Shown: one piece after another, positions 15,944 through 22,982 of the stretch
Layout: the number at the start of each line of letters is the position of its first letter
How positions within the stretch are numbered: the first letter of the stretch is position 1
Origin: Postechiella marina
GTDB lineage: Bacteria; Bacteroidota; Bacteroidia; Flavobacteriales; Flavobacteriaceae
DNA: 64,000 nucleotides
Direction: 5' to 3'
Assembly (NCBI RefSeq): GCF_039538365.1
Contig: NZ_BAABCA010000003.1
Location: forward strand, 186,001-250,000
The notes under the pieces: generated by a model
The model's input: only the letters and a program-made list of their open reading frames with translations
Told to the model about the DNA's origin: nothing
Database searches by the model: none
Translations under genes and position numbers: made by a program

Positions 15944-16294
15944 ATGGATATACAATTTATAACCATAAAAAAAGTAACCTTAAACAATAATTGTCCTGAG
16001 TGTTACTGTATTGGCGGATTAAGCTTAACTTTTAAACAAAAGTTTATTAACTCTAAACTTTACAAAAGTATTTCTTCTGAAATTAAACATGAAATAGTAT
16101 GTAAAAATTGTAACTCAACTATTTATCCTGTGCAATGGACTGATGATATAGATCGTGTTTTCGAGTATCAAAGAAAGGCTTTTATACCAAAAACAACCTC
16201 AACATATCTTAAAAAAACAGCTTGGATTATTATATCTTTTGTTATTGCAATACTTTTCGCTGCTATTTTAGCGTTAATTCTACCTAACTTATAA
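15944..16294 (+). CDS. Small membrane protein with zinc-ribbon cysteines
   Basis: The 116-residue protein has an N-terminal part with Cys17-x-x-Cys20 (NNCPECYC) and a second pair Cys53-x-x-Cys56 (VCKNCNS). That spacing fits a zinc ribbon, with Cys22 as an extra cysteine. One strongly hydrophobic helix (92-114) near the C-terminus should anchor it in the inner membrane with the ribbon in the cytoplasm. It follows the histidine kinase by two bases and is probably co-transcribed, so it may work with that kinase. Its final six bases overlap the convergent HIT gene. I know of no named family. Confidence 0.6.
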   Translation: MDIQFITIKKVTLNNNCPECYCIGGLSLTFKQKFINSKLYKSISSEIKHEIVCKNCNSTIYPVQWTDDIDRVFEYQRKAFIPKTTSTYLKKTAWIIISFVIAILFAAILALILPNL

Positions 16295-16678
16295 TGCAGC
16301 TTTTATAGCATTAGCTGTTTCTTCAAACGCCTTTGGAGTCATTTTAGTTTTCTGAATAAAACGAGCGTCTTCCATAGTATGTAACGGAATTAAATGCACG
16401 TGTACATGAGGCACCTCAAGCCCAATTACGGTAACACCAATGCGTTTACACGGTATAGATTTTTCTATAGCTAATGCCACTTTTCTAGAAAATGCCATAA
16501 GACCATTATAAGTAGCCTCGTCTAAATCAAAAATTTTGTCAACCTCCTTTTTAGGTATACAAAGTGTATGGCCTTTACTATTTGGATTAACATCTAGAAA
16601 TGCTAAAAATTCGCTAGTTTCTGCTATTTTATAACAAGGAATTTCTCCGTTTACTATTTTAGTGAAAATGGATGCCAT
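16289..16678 (-). CDS. HIT family nucleotide-binding hydrolase
   Basis: The 129-residue protein has the histidine-triad motif HVHVHLIP at residues 91-98, in which His93 or His95 attacks a nucleotide phosphoramidate bond. The N-terminal region IFTKIVNGEIPCYKIAE and the KGHTLCIPKKEV block fit the HINT/HIT branch, which usually hydrolyses adenosine 5'-phosphoramidates or aminoacyl-adenylates. The position just downstream of greA is common in flavobacteria. A terminator separates it from greA, so it may have its own promoter. Confidence 0.93.
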   Translation of the reverse strand: MASIFTKIVNGEIPCYKIAETSEFLAFLDVNPNSKGHTLCIPKKEVDKIFDLDEATYNGLMAFSRKVALAIEKSIPCKRIGVTVIGLEVPHVHVHLIPLHTMEDARFIQKTKMTPKAFEETANAIKAAL

Positions 16679-16718
16679 ATTTTAAGGAAATTATTTGAGA
16701 GTGTATGTGTAAATATAT

Positions 16719-16753
16719 AAAAGATTCCTAAGTATTACACGTAGGAATCTTTA
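16719..16753 (-). terminator. Intrinsic terminator of greA
   Basis: AAAGATTCCTA (16720-16730) pairs with TAGGAATCTTT (16742-16752), a perfect 11-bp stem. On the minus strand it continues into a U-rich tract. It is 38 bases beyond the greA stop. Confidence 0.7.
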
Positions 16754-16790
16754 ATTTTGAATTTTAAATCACTAAAATCTTTCGTAATAA

Positions 16791-17264
16791 TTATCTAGAA
16801 ATTTCTACAATATCAAATTTCATTACGCCACTTGGCACTTTAATTTCGGCAACATCTCCAACAGATTTACCTAATAAACCTTTTCCTATAGGCGAATTAA
16901 CAGAAATTTTACCTGTAGCTAAATCGGCTTCGCCATCTGCGACCAAAGTATAATTCATCTCCATGCCATTGGTTTGGTTTTTTATTTTAACCTTAGACAA
17001 CACTAATATTTTAGAATTATCTAGTTGAGATTCGTCAATAACACGAGCTCCAGCCAAGGCGTCTTCTAGTTTAGAAATTCTCATTTCTAACATACCTTGT
17101 GCCTCTTTGGCTGCATCATACTCTGCATTTTCACTTAAATCGCCTTTATCTCTAGCCTCTGCAATTGCCTTAGAAGCTTTTACACGCTCTACATCTTTTA
17201 ATTGCCTTAGCTCGTCTCTTAATTTTTTTAACCCTTCTGGTGTATAGTATGATACTTTACTCAT
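16791..17264 (-). CDS. greA: Transcription elongation factor GreA
   Basis: GreA binds the secondary channel of RNA polymerase and stimulates cleavage of backtracked RNA. The 157-residue length is typical. The N-terminal coiled coil (about 1-75) holds the conserved acidic tip ARDKGDLSENAEYDAAKEAQG, and the C-terminal FKBP-like domain runs from about 80 to the end (VADGEADLATGKISVNSPIGKGLLG). The leader between the promoter (17364-17371) and ATG contains two terminator-like hairpins, which suggests autoregulation by attenuation (described separately). Confidence 0.95.
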   Translation of the reverse strand: MSKVSYYTPEGLKKLRDELRQLKDVERVKASKAIAEARDKGDLSENAEYDAAKEAQGMLEMRISKLEDALAGARVIDESQLDNSKILVLSKVKIKNQTNGMEMNYTLVADGEADLATGKISVNSPIGKGLLGKSVGDVAEIKVPSGVMKFDIVEISR

Positions 17265-17284
17265 AACTTCATCGTTTACTTAAT

Positions 17285-17331
17285 AAAAAGATTCCGAAAT
17301 AAACTTCGATAATTGATGAAGCCTTCGGAAT
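17285..17331 (-). promoter_or_regulatory. Second attenuator-like hairpin in the greA leader
   Basis: On the minus strand, ATTCCGAA (17331-17324) pairs with TTCGGAAT (17298-17291). A nested CTTC/GAAG stem lies inside, and CTTTTT (17290-17285) follows, only about 20 bases before the greA ATG at 17264. This is the shape of an intrinsic terminator in the wrong place for the end of any minus-strand gene, so a leader attenuator is the natural reading. Confidence 0.55.
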
Positions 17332-17356
17332 AAAAAAATCCCGTTTTACACGAGAT
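17332..17356 (-). promoter_or_regulatory. First attenuator-like hairpin in the greA leader
   Basis: On the minus strand, ATCTCG (17356-17351) and CGGGAT (17343-17338) form a 6-bp stem with one G-U pair around a 7-base loop. Six further T follow (17337-17332). It would be at the extreme 5' end of the transcript from the promoter at 17364-17371. Confidence 0.5.
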
Positions 17357-17363
17357 TCAAAAA

Positions 17364-17371
17364 CAAATATA
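17364..17371 (-). promoter_or_regulatory. Probable -7 promoter element of greA
   Basis: On the minus strand, TATATTTG matches TAnnTTTG exactly. A TTG lies 14 bases upstream, closer than usual. The predicted leader is about 90 bases. Confidence 0.5.
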
Positions 17372-17424
17372 CGAAATTATTAACTCAATTTGCTTTTTGT
17401 TGTAAATTGCAATTCAATTTTTTA

Positions 17425-17862
17425 ATGAAATACATGAAGCCCTTTTATATTTTAATTTGTTTTTTTATTATAACAAATTGTAGCAGTAGCCGAGAAGAAA
17501 ACGAAAACTGCAAATTCTTACTTGATATTGCTGTAAACATTAATATTAATCTAAAATTACCCGAATACAGCCAATTAAAATTTGCTGGCAATTCTGTTTA
17601 TATTGCAAACCAAGGTAATGGTGGTGTTATAGTATCTTTTACTGGTGCCGATTATTTAGCTTGGGATGCCAGAGACCCAAACCAAGTGCAAACAGAGTGC
17701 TCTATTTTAGTTAACTCTGGGTTAACCGCAACCTCTAGTTGCGACAATAAAAACGAGTATAGCTTGGTTACTGGTCAAATATTAAACAACGGTACTTTAC
17801 CATGTAGCCTAAGAAACTACCGCGTAGAAAGCTTTGGAGATGCTTTACGAATTACATACTAA
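17425..17862 (+). CDS. Rieske-like lipoprotein without the usual cluster histidines
   Basis: The 145-residue lipoprotein starts at the ATG at 17425 (a TTG at 17407 and an ATG at 17434 are in frame). This gives a hydrophobic signal and the lipobox ITNC with Cys19. The C-terminal part (QTECSILVNSGL, SSCDNKNEYSLVTGQIL, LRNYRVESFGDALRITY) follows the order of a Rieske [2Fe-2S] domain: two ligand loops and a final strand pair. However, the loops hold Cys without the His partners of the CxH...CxxH motif. Proteins of this kind occur next to greA in other flavobacteria. A cluster may be lost or ligated differently. A shared terminator lies just downstream. Confidence 0.6.
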   Translation: MKYMKPFYILICFFIITNCSSSREENENCKFLLDIAVNININLKLPEYSQLKFAGNSVYIANQGNGGVIVSFTGADYLAWDARDPNQVQTECSILVNSGLTATSSCDNKNEYSLVTGQILNNGTLPCSLRNYRVESFGDALRITY

Positions 17863-17870
17863 AATAGAAC

Positions 17871-17910
17871 AAAAAAGGCTTGTACAGTTTTAATTATGCA
17901 AGCCTTTTTT
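17871..17910. terminator. Bidirectional intrinsic terminator
   Basis: AAAAAAGGCTTG (17871-17882) and CAAGCCTTTTTT (17899-17910) form a perfect 12-bp stem with A and T runs on both sides. It serves the convergent Rieske-like gene and the TonB receptor gene. Confidence 0.85.
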
Positions 17911-17924
17911 AACTTCTTTTAAAA

Positions 17925-20018
17925 TTAAAACTTTAACGTAACTCCCGCTAAAAAGTTTGATGTTGCCTGCGGATAATAATAAATATATCCCCAACCATAA
18001 TCTGCTCCGTTAGACACGTATTTTCTATTAAAAACATTATTAAATAATCCTGTTATAACTATAGACTTAAACACGTTTTTAGGTTTAATTTCGTAACTAA
18101 CATTAATATCGTTTACAAAATAGTCGTTTAATTTAGATGCTTCGCTATCTATATTTGTCATATACTGCTCTCCAACAAACTTACTTAATAACGATAACTG
18201 TAAATTATTTACTGGATAAAAATTAAGCGTATTACCAATAACTAAATCTGGAGAAAAAGAAATATTTGTATTCCCTAAGTTAACAACCTCATTATCTATA
18301 GTTGTATTAAAATCTTTGTTTTTATTACTACTTAATGTAATGTTTGTAGAAGTACTAAACATTTTACTAAACTGTATATTTGCATCAAGTTCTAGCCCTA
18401 ACCTATAACTTTTACCACTTGTAGCACGTATTGGACTTCCAACATCGTCTACCTCTCCTGTTAGCACTAATTGGTCTTTATAATACATATAATACACATT
18501 AGTATTTACACTTACTTTGTTCTTGTTAAAACGCCAACCTAACTCAATATCGTTTAGCGTTTCATTATCTGTTGTTCCGTTTTCGAAATCGTCTCGGTTT
18601 GGCTCTCTATTTGCACGCGCATACGACACATAATAATTATTAAACTGAGAAGGCTTATATGTAAAACCCACTTTAGGATTAAAAAAATCGAAATTAGCAT
18701 CTGTAATAAACTCGCTTCTATCTGAATTTAAACCCGCTGTTTTATAACTTACAAAACGCCCTTGTAAATCTACAAAACCAATAATTTTATCTGTTAATTT
18801 AAATGTTGCTTTAGAGAATACACTAAAGTCTTTTTTAGTAGCGTCGCCATCGTAATAATGGTCTCTAATGGCAGTATTTGCAGCCAAATTGCTACCCCAA
18901 ATTACTTCACCAAAATGATCGCCATCATAAGCACTGTAAGACATACCTGTAATAAGCTCAAACGCATTCTCTTTATATGTTACGTTTGCATTTACTACAT
19001 AAAAATTGTTATCTAACCATCTTCTAACAATTACATCCGAATTTTCTTCTATTAAATTATTAAAATCTGCTGCTGTTTCTTCTGGTTTATACTGCTCAAA
19101 ATACCCTTTTCCCTTGGTATAGTTTAAACCTAAATTAGTAGACCAGTTATTATCGAAACGCTCGTTCCAGTGTAATTGATAATGGTCTTGCCAGTAATTA
19201 TCGGTTTCGTTTTCGTACGTATATGGGTTTTGGCGTCTGTCTTCCTTTAATTCTTCTGCAGTTAATCCATACCAAGCTTGATAGGTTTGCTCTACATTAC
19301 CAAAAGTTAAAGCTTTAATTAAAGTGTTATCATCTTTATAAACACCTTGTAAAAAGTACGATTTTAAATCTGTAAAAGCACGATCTATATAACCATCTGA
19401 ATCTATTTTAGAAAAACGTCCAGATATTTCGAAATGATCGTTTAATAAACCTGTGCTTAATTTTACGGTATGCTTTCTTGTACCGTAGCTACCAAAACTA
19501 TTAGAGATCTCTCCTGTAGCCACATTAGAAAACGCATCGGTTAACATATTTAAACTTGCTCCAAAAGCACCAGAACCATTAGTTGAAGACCCAACACCGC
19601 GTTGCAATTGCAAACTTTGTGTAGACGAGGCAAAATCTCCTAAATTAACCCAAAATGTACCTTGACTTTCTGGGTCGTTATATGGAATACCGTTAATTGT
19701 AACATTTACTCGAGTGGCATCTGTACCACGCACACGAATACCTGTATATCCAATACCTGCACCAGCATCACTTGTTGTTACAACCGATGGTAAAAAATTT
19801 AAAAGTGTTGGAATATCTTGTCCTAGATTACGTTTTTCAAGCTGTTCTTTAGATACGTTTGAGTGTGTAATAGGCGAATCTGCATCTACACGTACAGCTT
19901 TTACTAAAACTTCGTCTAGTTTTTCTGTTTTAGTTGAGTCTTGTTTTACTTGATTTTGTTGTGCATTAGCACAGACAGATAACACTATAAGTGTTATAAA
20001 AAGAAAAATGTTTTTCAT
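17925..20018 (-). CDS. TonB-dependent outer-membrane receptor under TPP riboswitch control (probable thiamine uptake)
   Basis: The 697-residue outer-membrane receptor has a signal peptide (1-19, ending ANAQ). The plug domain (about 45-155) includes LGQDIPTLLNFLPSVVTTSD, then GYTGIRVRGTDATRVNVTIN and a LQRGVGSSTNGSGAFGASLN block. A 22-strand type beta-barrel runs to the C-terminal aromatic strand (NFLAGVTLKF). There is no N-terminal carboxypeptidase-regulatory domain, so it is a plain TonB receptor rather than a SusC. The annotated family is often called iron receptor, but the TPP riboswitch directly upstream indicates that it imports thiamine or a precursor. The permease-like pnuC (22353-22982) lies three genes upstream on the same strand and could be the inner-membrane partner. 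A 7-bp hairpin abuts the start codon. Confidence 0.88.
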   Translation of the reverse strand: MKNIFLFITLIVLSVCANAQQNQVKQDSTKTEKLDEVLVKAVRVDADSPITHSNVSKEQLEKRNLGQDIPTLLNFLPSVVTTSDAGAGIGYTGIRVRGTDATRVNVTINGIPYNDPESQGTFWVNLGDFASSTQSLQLQRGVGSSTNGSGAFGASLNMLTDAFSNVATGEISNSFGSYGTRKHTVKLSTGLLNDHFEISGRFSKIDSDGYIDRAFTDLKSYFLQGVYKDDNTLIKALTFGNVEQTYQAWYGLTAEELKEDRRQNPYTYENETDNYWQDHYQLHWNERFDNNWSTNLGLNYTKGKGYFEQYKPEETAADFNNLIEENSDVIVRRWLDNNFYVVNANVTYKENAFELITGMSYSAYDGDHFGEVIWGSNLAANTAIRDHYYDGDATKKDFSVFSKATFKLTDKIIGFVDLQGRFVSYKTAGLNSDRSEFITDANFDFFNPKVGFTYKPSQFNNYYVSYARANREPNRDDFENGTTDNETLNDIELGWRFNKNKVSVNTNVYYMYYKDQLVLTGEVDDVGSPIRATSGKSYRLGLELDANIQFSKMFSTSTNITLSSNKNKDFNTTIDNEVVNLGNTNISFSPDLVIGNTLNFYPVNNLQLSLLSKFVGEQYMTNIDSEASKLNDYFVNDINVSYEIKPKNVFKSIVITGLFNNVFNRKYVSNGADYGWGYIYYYPQATSNFLAGVTLKF

Positions 20019-20019
20019 C

Positions 20020-20038
20020 TCGATTACTATATAATCGA
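20020..20038 (-). promoter_or_regulatory. Hairpin abutting the receptor start codon (possible riboswitch expression platform)
   Basis: On the minus strand, TCGATTA and TAATCGA form a perfect 7-bp stem with a 5-base loop, ending one base before the ATG at 20018. It could block ribosome access and be melted or stabilised according to the riboswitch state. The link to the riboswitch is inference. Confidence 0.4.
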
Positions 20039-20157
20039 ATAAAAAGAGGTAATTATTCTTTATTGTTAAAAATTAGTTGTTAAAAAAGAACACGTTCAAA
20101 ACTGTAAATAAAACAATAGAAACCAGCTCAATACAATAACATCAAATTGCAATTATA

Positions 20158-20262
20158 TTCCCTAAACAGCATTATCCGTTCAGGTTCAATGGGTATGATC
20201 TCAGCCTTTTGTAATAAAATTTTATACTAAACTTACTTACTAAAGCACCCCTTTTTTGAGAA
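20158..20262 (-). ncRNA. TPP riboswitch (THI element)
   Basis: Read on the minus strand, the consensus core is clear: AAGGGGTGCTTTAG, then GGCTGAGATCATACCC, then ATTGAACCTGAACGGATAATGC. These are the conserved THI-box segments that bind thiamine pyrophosphate. UUCUC at the 5' end can pair with GGGAA at the 3' end to close P1. The promoter at 20268-20275 places the transcript start right at its 5' end. It controls the TonB receptor 140 bases downstream, which should be repressed when TPP is plentiful. Confidence 0.93.
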
Positions 20263-20267
20263 CGCCG

Positions 20268-20297
20268 CAAATGTAATAACGAATTATTGATTAACAA
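20268..20297 (-). promoter_or_regulatory. Promoter of the TPP riboswitch-TonB receptor unit
   Basis: On the minus strand, TTG (20297-20295), a 19-base spacer and TACATTTG (20275-20268) match the Bacteroidota -33/-7 consensus. The predicted start is at the first bases of the riboswitch. Confidence 0.65.
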
Positions 20298-20315
20298 TTA
20301 ATTATCGCTAGTTTT

Positions 20316-20723
20316 TTAATCTAAATTTGGCCTTCTTCTGTTTGCCTTTTTTTCTGAATGTTTACGTTTGTTATTTAATCGTTTTCTAATTACTGATTTT
20401 GGCACTTTCGTTTTTACTCGCCTTTTGGGTAGTATTAATCCTGATTTTATTAATTCAAGAAATTTTTTAATAACCAGTTCTTTATTTCTATGTTGACTTC
20501 TACTCTCTTCGCATTGTAACACCAGCATAGATTCTTTTGTTAACCTATGCTGAAGTTTATATGAAATACGTTGTTTTTGAATATCGCTTAATACCAAAGA
20601 CTTATTTAAATTAAATGACAACTCTACTTTAGAAGACACCTTATTTACATGCTGACCACCACTACCCGAACTACGAATAGCTTTAAAAGTTAATTCTTGA
20701 AGCAGTGCATTAGTATTAAACAT
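20316..20723 (-). CDS. arfB: Peptidyl-tRNA hydrolase ArfB (YaeJ type)
   Basis: This 135-residue ribosome-rescue factor carries an RF-1 type catalytic domain with the GGQ motif (SSGSGGQHVNKVSSKVELSF, Gly-Gly-Gln near residues 22-24), which hydrolyses peptidyl-tRNA on stalled ribosomes. The C-terminal tail is strongly basic (RVKTKVPKSVIRKRLNNKRK and a final KKANRRRP). That matches the ArfB tail that enters the empty mRNA channel. Its ATG overlaps the stop of the DUF4301 gene by one base, so the two are translationally coupled. Confidence 0.92.
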   Translation of the reverse strand: MFNTNALLQELTFKAIRSSGSGGQHVNKVSSKVELSFNLNKSLVLSDIQKQRISYKLQHRLTKESMLVLQCEESRSQHRNKELVIKKFLELIKSGLILPKRRVKTKVPKSVIRKRLNNKRKHSEKKANRRRPNLD

Positions 20724-22276
20724 TATAAAATTTGGTGGGCAGGCTTTAATAAATCGTTCACCGTTTTTACTGGGTTAAAAGTTTCTAAAGGTACTTCTAC
20801 AAAAACAGAGTTCCAATATGCCATACTTCCATTCCATAACCCAGGTAGTTCTAAAGCTTTTATTGCTGTACCATTTTGAGTTTTCATTGTTATAAAAGCT
20901 GCTTCAGGATCTACAAAATCTAATAAATTAAATTTATTTCCTTTATAATCTTTAACACCACAAACCAAATCTGTAGGATTAAAATGTGTTGCTTTATATA
21001 CTAATGATTGTTGCCCTTTTTTACTAAAATCTATTTGCGCAAACTCAACAATTTGTAAAGATACTTCGCCATTTTCATCTTTAACCCAAAAAGGGCCTCC
21101 ACCAGGTTCTCCTTCATTTTTAACCATACCGCAAACACGAATAGGCCTATTTAACTTATCTCTTAAATACGTTGTTTTCTTTTCTGCAGTAAAACTATCA
21201 AAATCTAAAGCTATAGGTACATTTAACCTATAACGTAAAAACAAAGCCATTAATTTATAATCTGCTTCGCTTAAAGTAGACTCATCTAATTTATTTAAAT
21301 ATGCAAAAACTTCCTTTTGAACATCTAATAAAACACCTGCTAACAGCTTTTTGTAATTAGACACTTTTATATTTTTATCTGAAACAACAATGTTATCTAT
21401 ATTTTTTATAAAAATAATATCATTGTTTAAATCGTTTAAATTTTCTAGAAGTGCACCGTGCCCTGCTGGTCTAAACAAAATAGTTCCATCTTCTTTTCTA
21501 TAGACATTATCATCAGAGGTTAGCGCAACGGTTTCGGTTTCTTCTTTTTGATACGAAAAAGACAAGTTAAATCTTGTTTTTGTTTTTTGCTCTAAACCTT
21601 CTTTTATTTCACTTAATACTTTTAAAAAATAATTGTGATGTTTTTCTGAAACCGTAAAATGAAGGTTTGCATTTCCGTTTGAAGATGCATATAAAGTAGA
21701 CTCGAACAAATGCTCTTGAAAAGCAGTTATTGTTTCGTCTTTATACTTATGAAAGGGCAATAATCCTTTTGGTAAAAAACTATAGTTTAACCCGTTAACA
21801 TCAAGCATAGCTTCTACAAATTTTAAATGTTTTTCGTCGTCAGACAAACTATCAAAGTCTGAGTTAGCAGCTTTTAATTCCGTAATAACTTCATTATAAA
21901 AAGGAAACGTTTTTAAATTCTTAATAAATGATATAATTAAATTATCATTTTGCCTTTCTGCATATGCCTTAATACTTTGTTTAGAAGGATTAAATGTTTT
22001 TAAAAAAAGAAATAAAAACTTAAACATTCTGGTTGCTGCTCCAGAAGCAGGAACAAACTTAATAATAGATAACTCATCTTGCTTAGATTCATATAGTTTA
22101 ATAAAATCTTGAATCTCTGCTTCATCAAACTGTTCTATCCCTTTGTTTATTGTTGCTGCTGCTACCAGTCTAGAAAAAGTCATTCCGTTTTTTAAACGGT
22201 TTATTTGACTATTAACCTGGTCTATACTTATACCTTTGGCCTGAATTTGTGTAATGTCTTGGTCTGAAAAATTCAC
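20723..22276 (-). CDS. DUF4301 family protein, nucleotidyltransferase-like signature
   Basis: The 517-residue cytoplasmic protein is of the Bacteroidota DUF4301 type. Near residue 75 it has FVPASGAATRMFKFL, which recalls the G-x-G-x-R nucleotide loop of sugar-nucleotide pyrophosphorylases. A later RPAGHGALLENLNDL and KNIDNIV recall the substrate-binding K/R-P-G-G-H-G-[AS]-L loop of UDP-sugar pyrophosphorylases. Taken together these suggest a UDPGP-like fold, but the enzyme activity is not established and this is my inference. The gene lies between pnuC and arfB on the same strand. It has a 76-base gap from pnuC and overlaps arfB. Confidence 0.75.
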   Translation of the reverse strand: MNFSDQDITQIQAKGISIDQVNSQINRLKNGMTFSRLVAAATINKGIEQFDEAEIQDFIKLYESKQDELSIIKFVPASGAATRMFKFLFLFLKTFNPSKQSIKAYAERQNDNLIISFIKNLKTFPFYNEVITELKAANSDFDSLSDDEKHLKFVEAMLDVNGLNYSFLPKGLLPFHKYKDETITAFQEHLFESTLYASSNGNANLHFTVSEKHHNYFLKVLSEIKEGLEQKTKTRFNLSFSYQKEETETVALTSDDNVYRKEDGTILFRPAGHGALLENLNDLNNDIIFIKNIDNIVVSDKNIKVSNYKKLLAGVLLDVQKEVFAYLNKLDESTLSEADYKLMALFLRYRLNVPIALDFDSFTAEKKTTYLRDKLNRPIRVCGMVKNEGEPGGGPFWVKDENGEVSLQIVEFAQIDFSKKGQQSLVYKATHFNPTDLVCGVKDYKGNKFNLLDFVDPEAAFITMKTQNGTAIKALELPGLWNGSMAYWNSVFVEVPLETFNPVKTVNDLLKPAHQIL

Positions 22277-22352
22277 TGTTTTTTTTTTAATTATTGATAA
22301 TAGCTAATCCTTAATATAATTACTTTATAAAAGTTAATTTAAAACAACATTT

Positions 22353-22982
22353 TTAATTCGTCTCAATTTTTTGTTTCCATGCTAAATAACCTAAAACAGC
22401 TATAACAGTAAACACTAAATATTGGATACTTGTTAGTGTAAATCCTTTATAAAAATATAGAGGCACAGATATTAAATCTCCAACAATCCAAAAAATCCAA
22501 TTTTCTATCTTTCGTCTAGCCATTAACCACATGCCTACAAAAAAAATAGCAGTGGTAAAGGTGTCAACATAAGCAACCCATCCCGTCCATTTATCAAACG
22601 CGTGATAAATTACATAAACAAAAAATAAGCTAGCAAAAAATATAGTTATACTTACTTTTTTATCGTTTATAGTTAATTTCGAGATTGGAGTAACATGTTT
22701 TTCGTCTACTTGCCTTGTCCAAACATACCATCCATAAACACTCATTATAAAATAATAAGCGTTTATCATCATATCTCCTAACAACTCCCATTTCAGCAAT
22801 AAATATACAAAAATAATGGTGCTAACCATACCAGTAGGGAATACTAAAATGTTATTTTTTTTTGAAAAAATAACTGACAAAAAACCAAAGACAACAGCTA
22901 CAAGCTCTAAAACAATATCTATTGTATCATACGCTGCATATTGACCAAATAAAACCTCAAAAACAGAATTCATTAAACACAT
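22353..22982 (-). CDS. pnuC: PnuC-family vitamin transporter (thiamine PnuT or nicotinamide riboside)
   Basis: The 209-residue protein has about seven membrane helices and the PnuC core features: NAYYFIMSVYGWYVWTRQ and the later NWIFWIVGDLISVPLYFYKG with W-x-x-x-D. The family facilitates uptake of nicotinamide riboside, riboflavin or thiamine, which the kinase inside the cell then traps. In Bacteroidota, relatives named PnuT often sit with a TPP-riboswitch TonB receptor, and such a receptor is only two genes away. Thiamine is therefore a fair guess, but there is no riboswitch in front of this gene itself. The ATG at 22982 overlaps the GGGP synthase stop (TAATG); an in-frame ATG at 22973 is an alternative start. 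Confidence 0.8.
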   Translation of the reverse strand: MCLMNSVFEVLFGQYAAYDTIDIVLELVAVVFGFLSVIFSKKNNILVFPTGMVSTIIFVYLLLKWELLGDMMINAYYFIMSVYGWYVWTRQVDEKHVTPISKLTINDKKVSITIFFASLFFVYVIYHAFDKWTGWVAYVDTFTTAIFFVGMWLMARRKIENWIFWIVGDLISVPLYFYKGFTLTSIQYLVFTVIAVLGYLAWKQKIETN

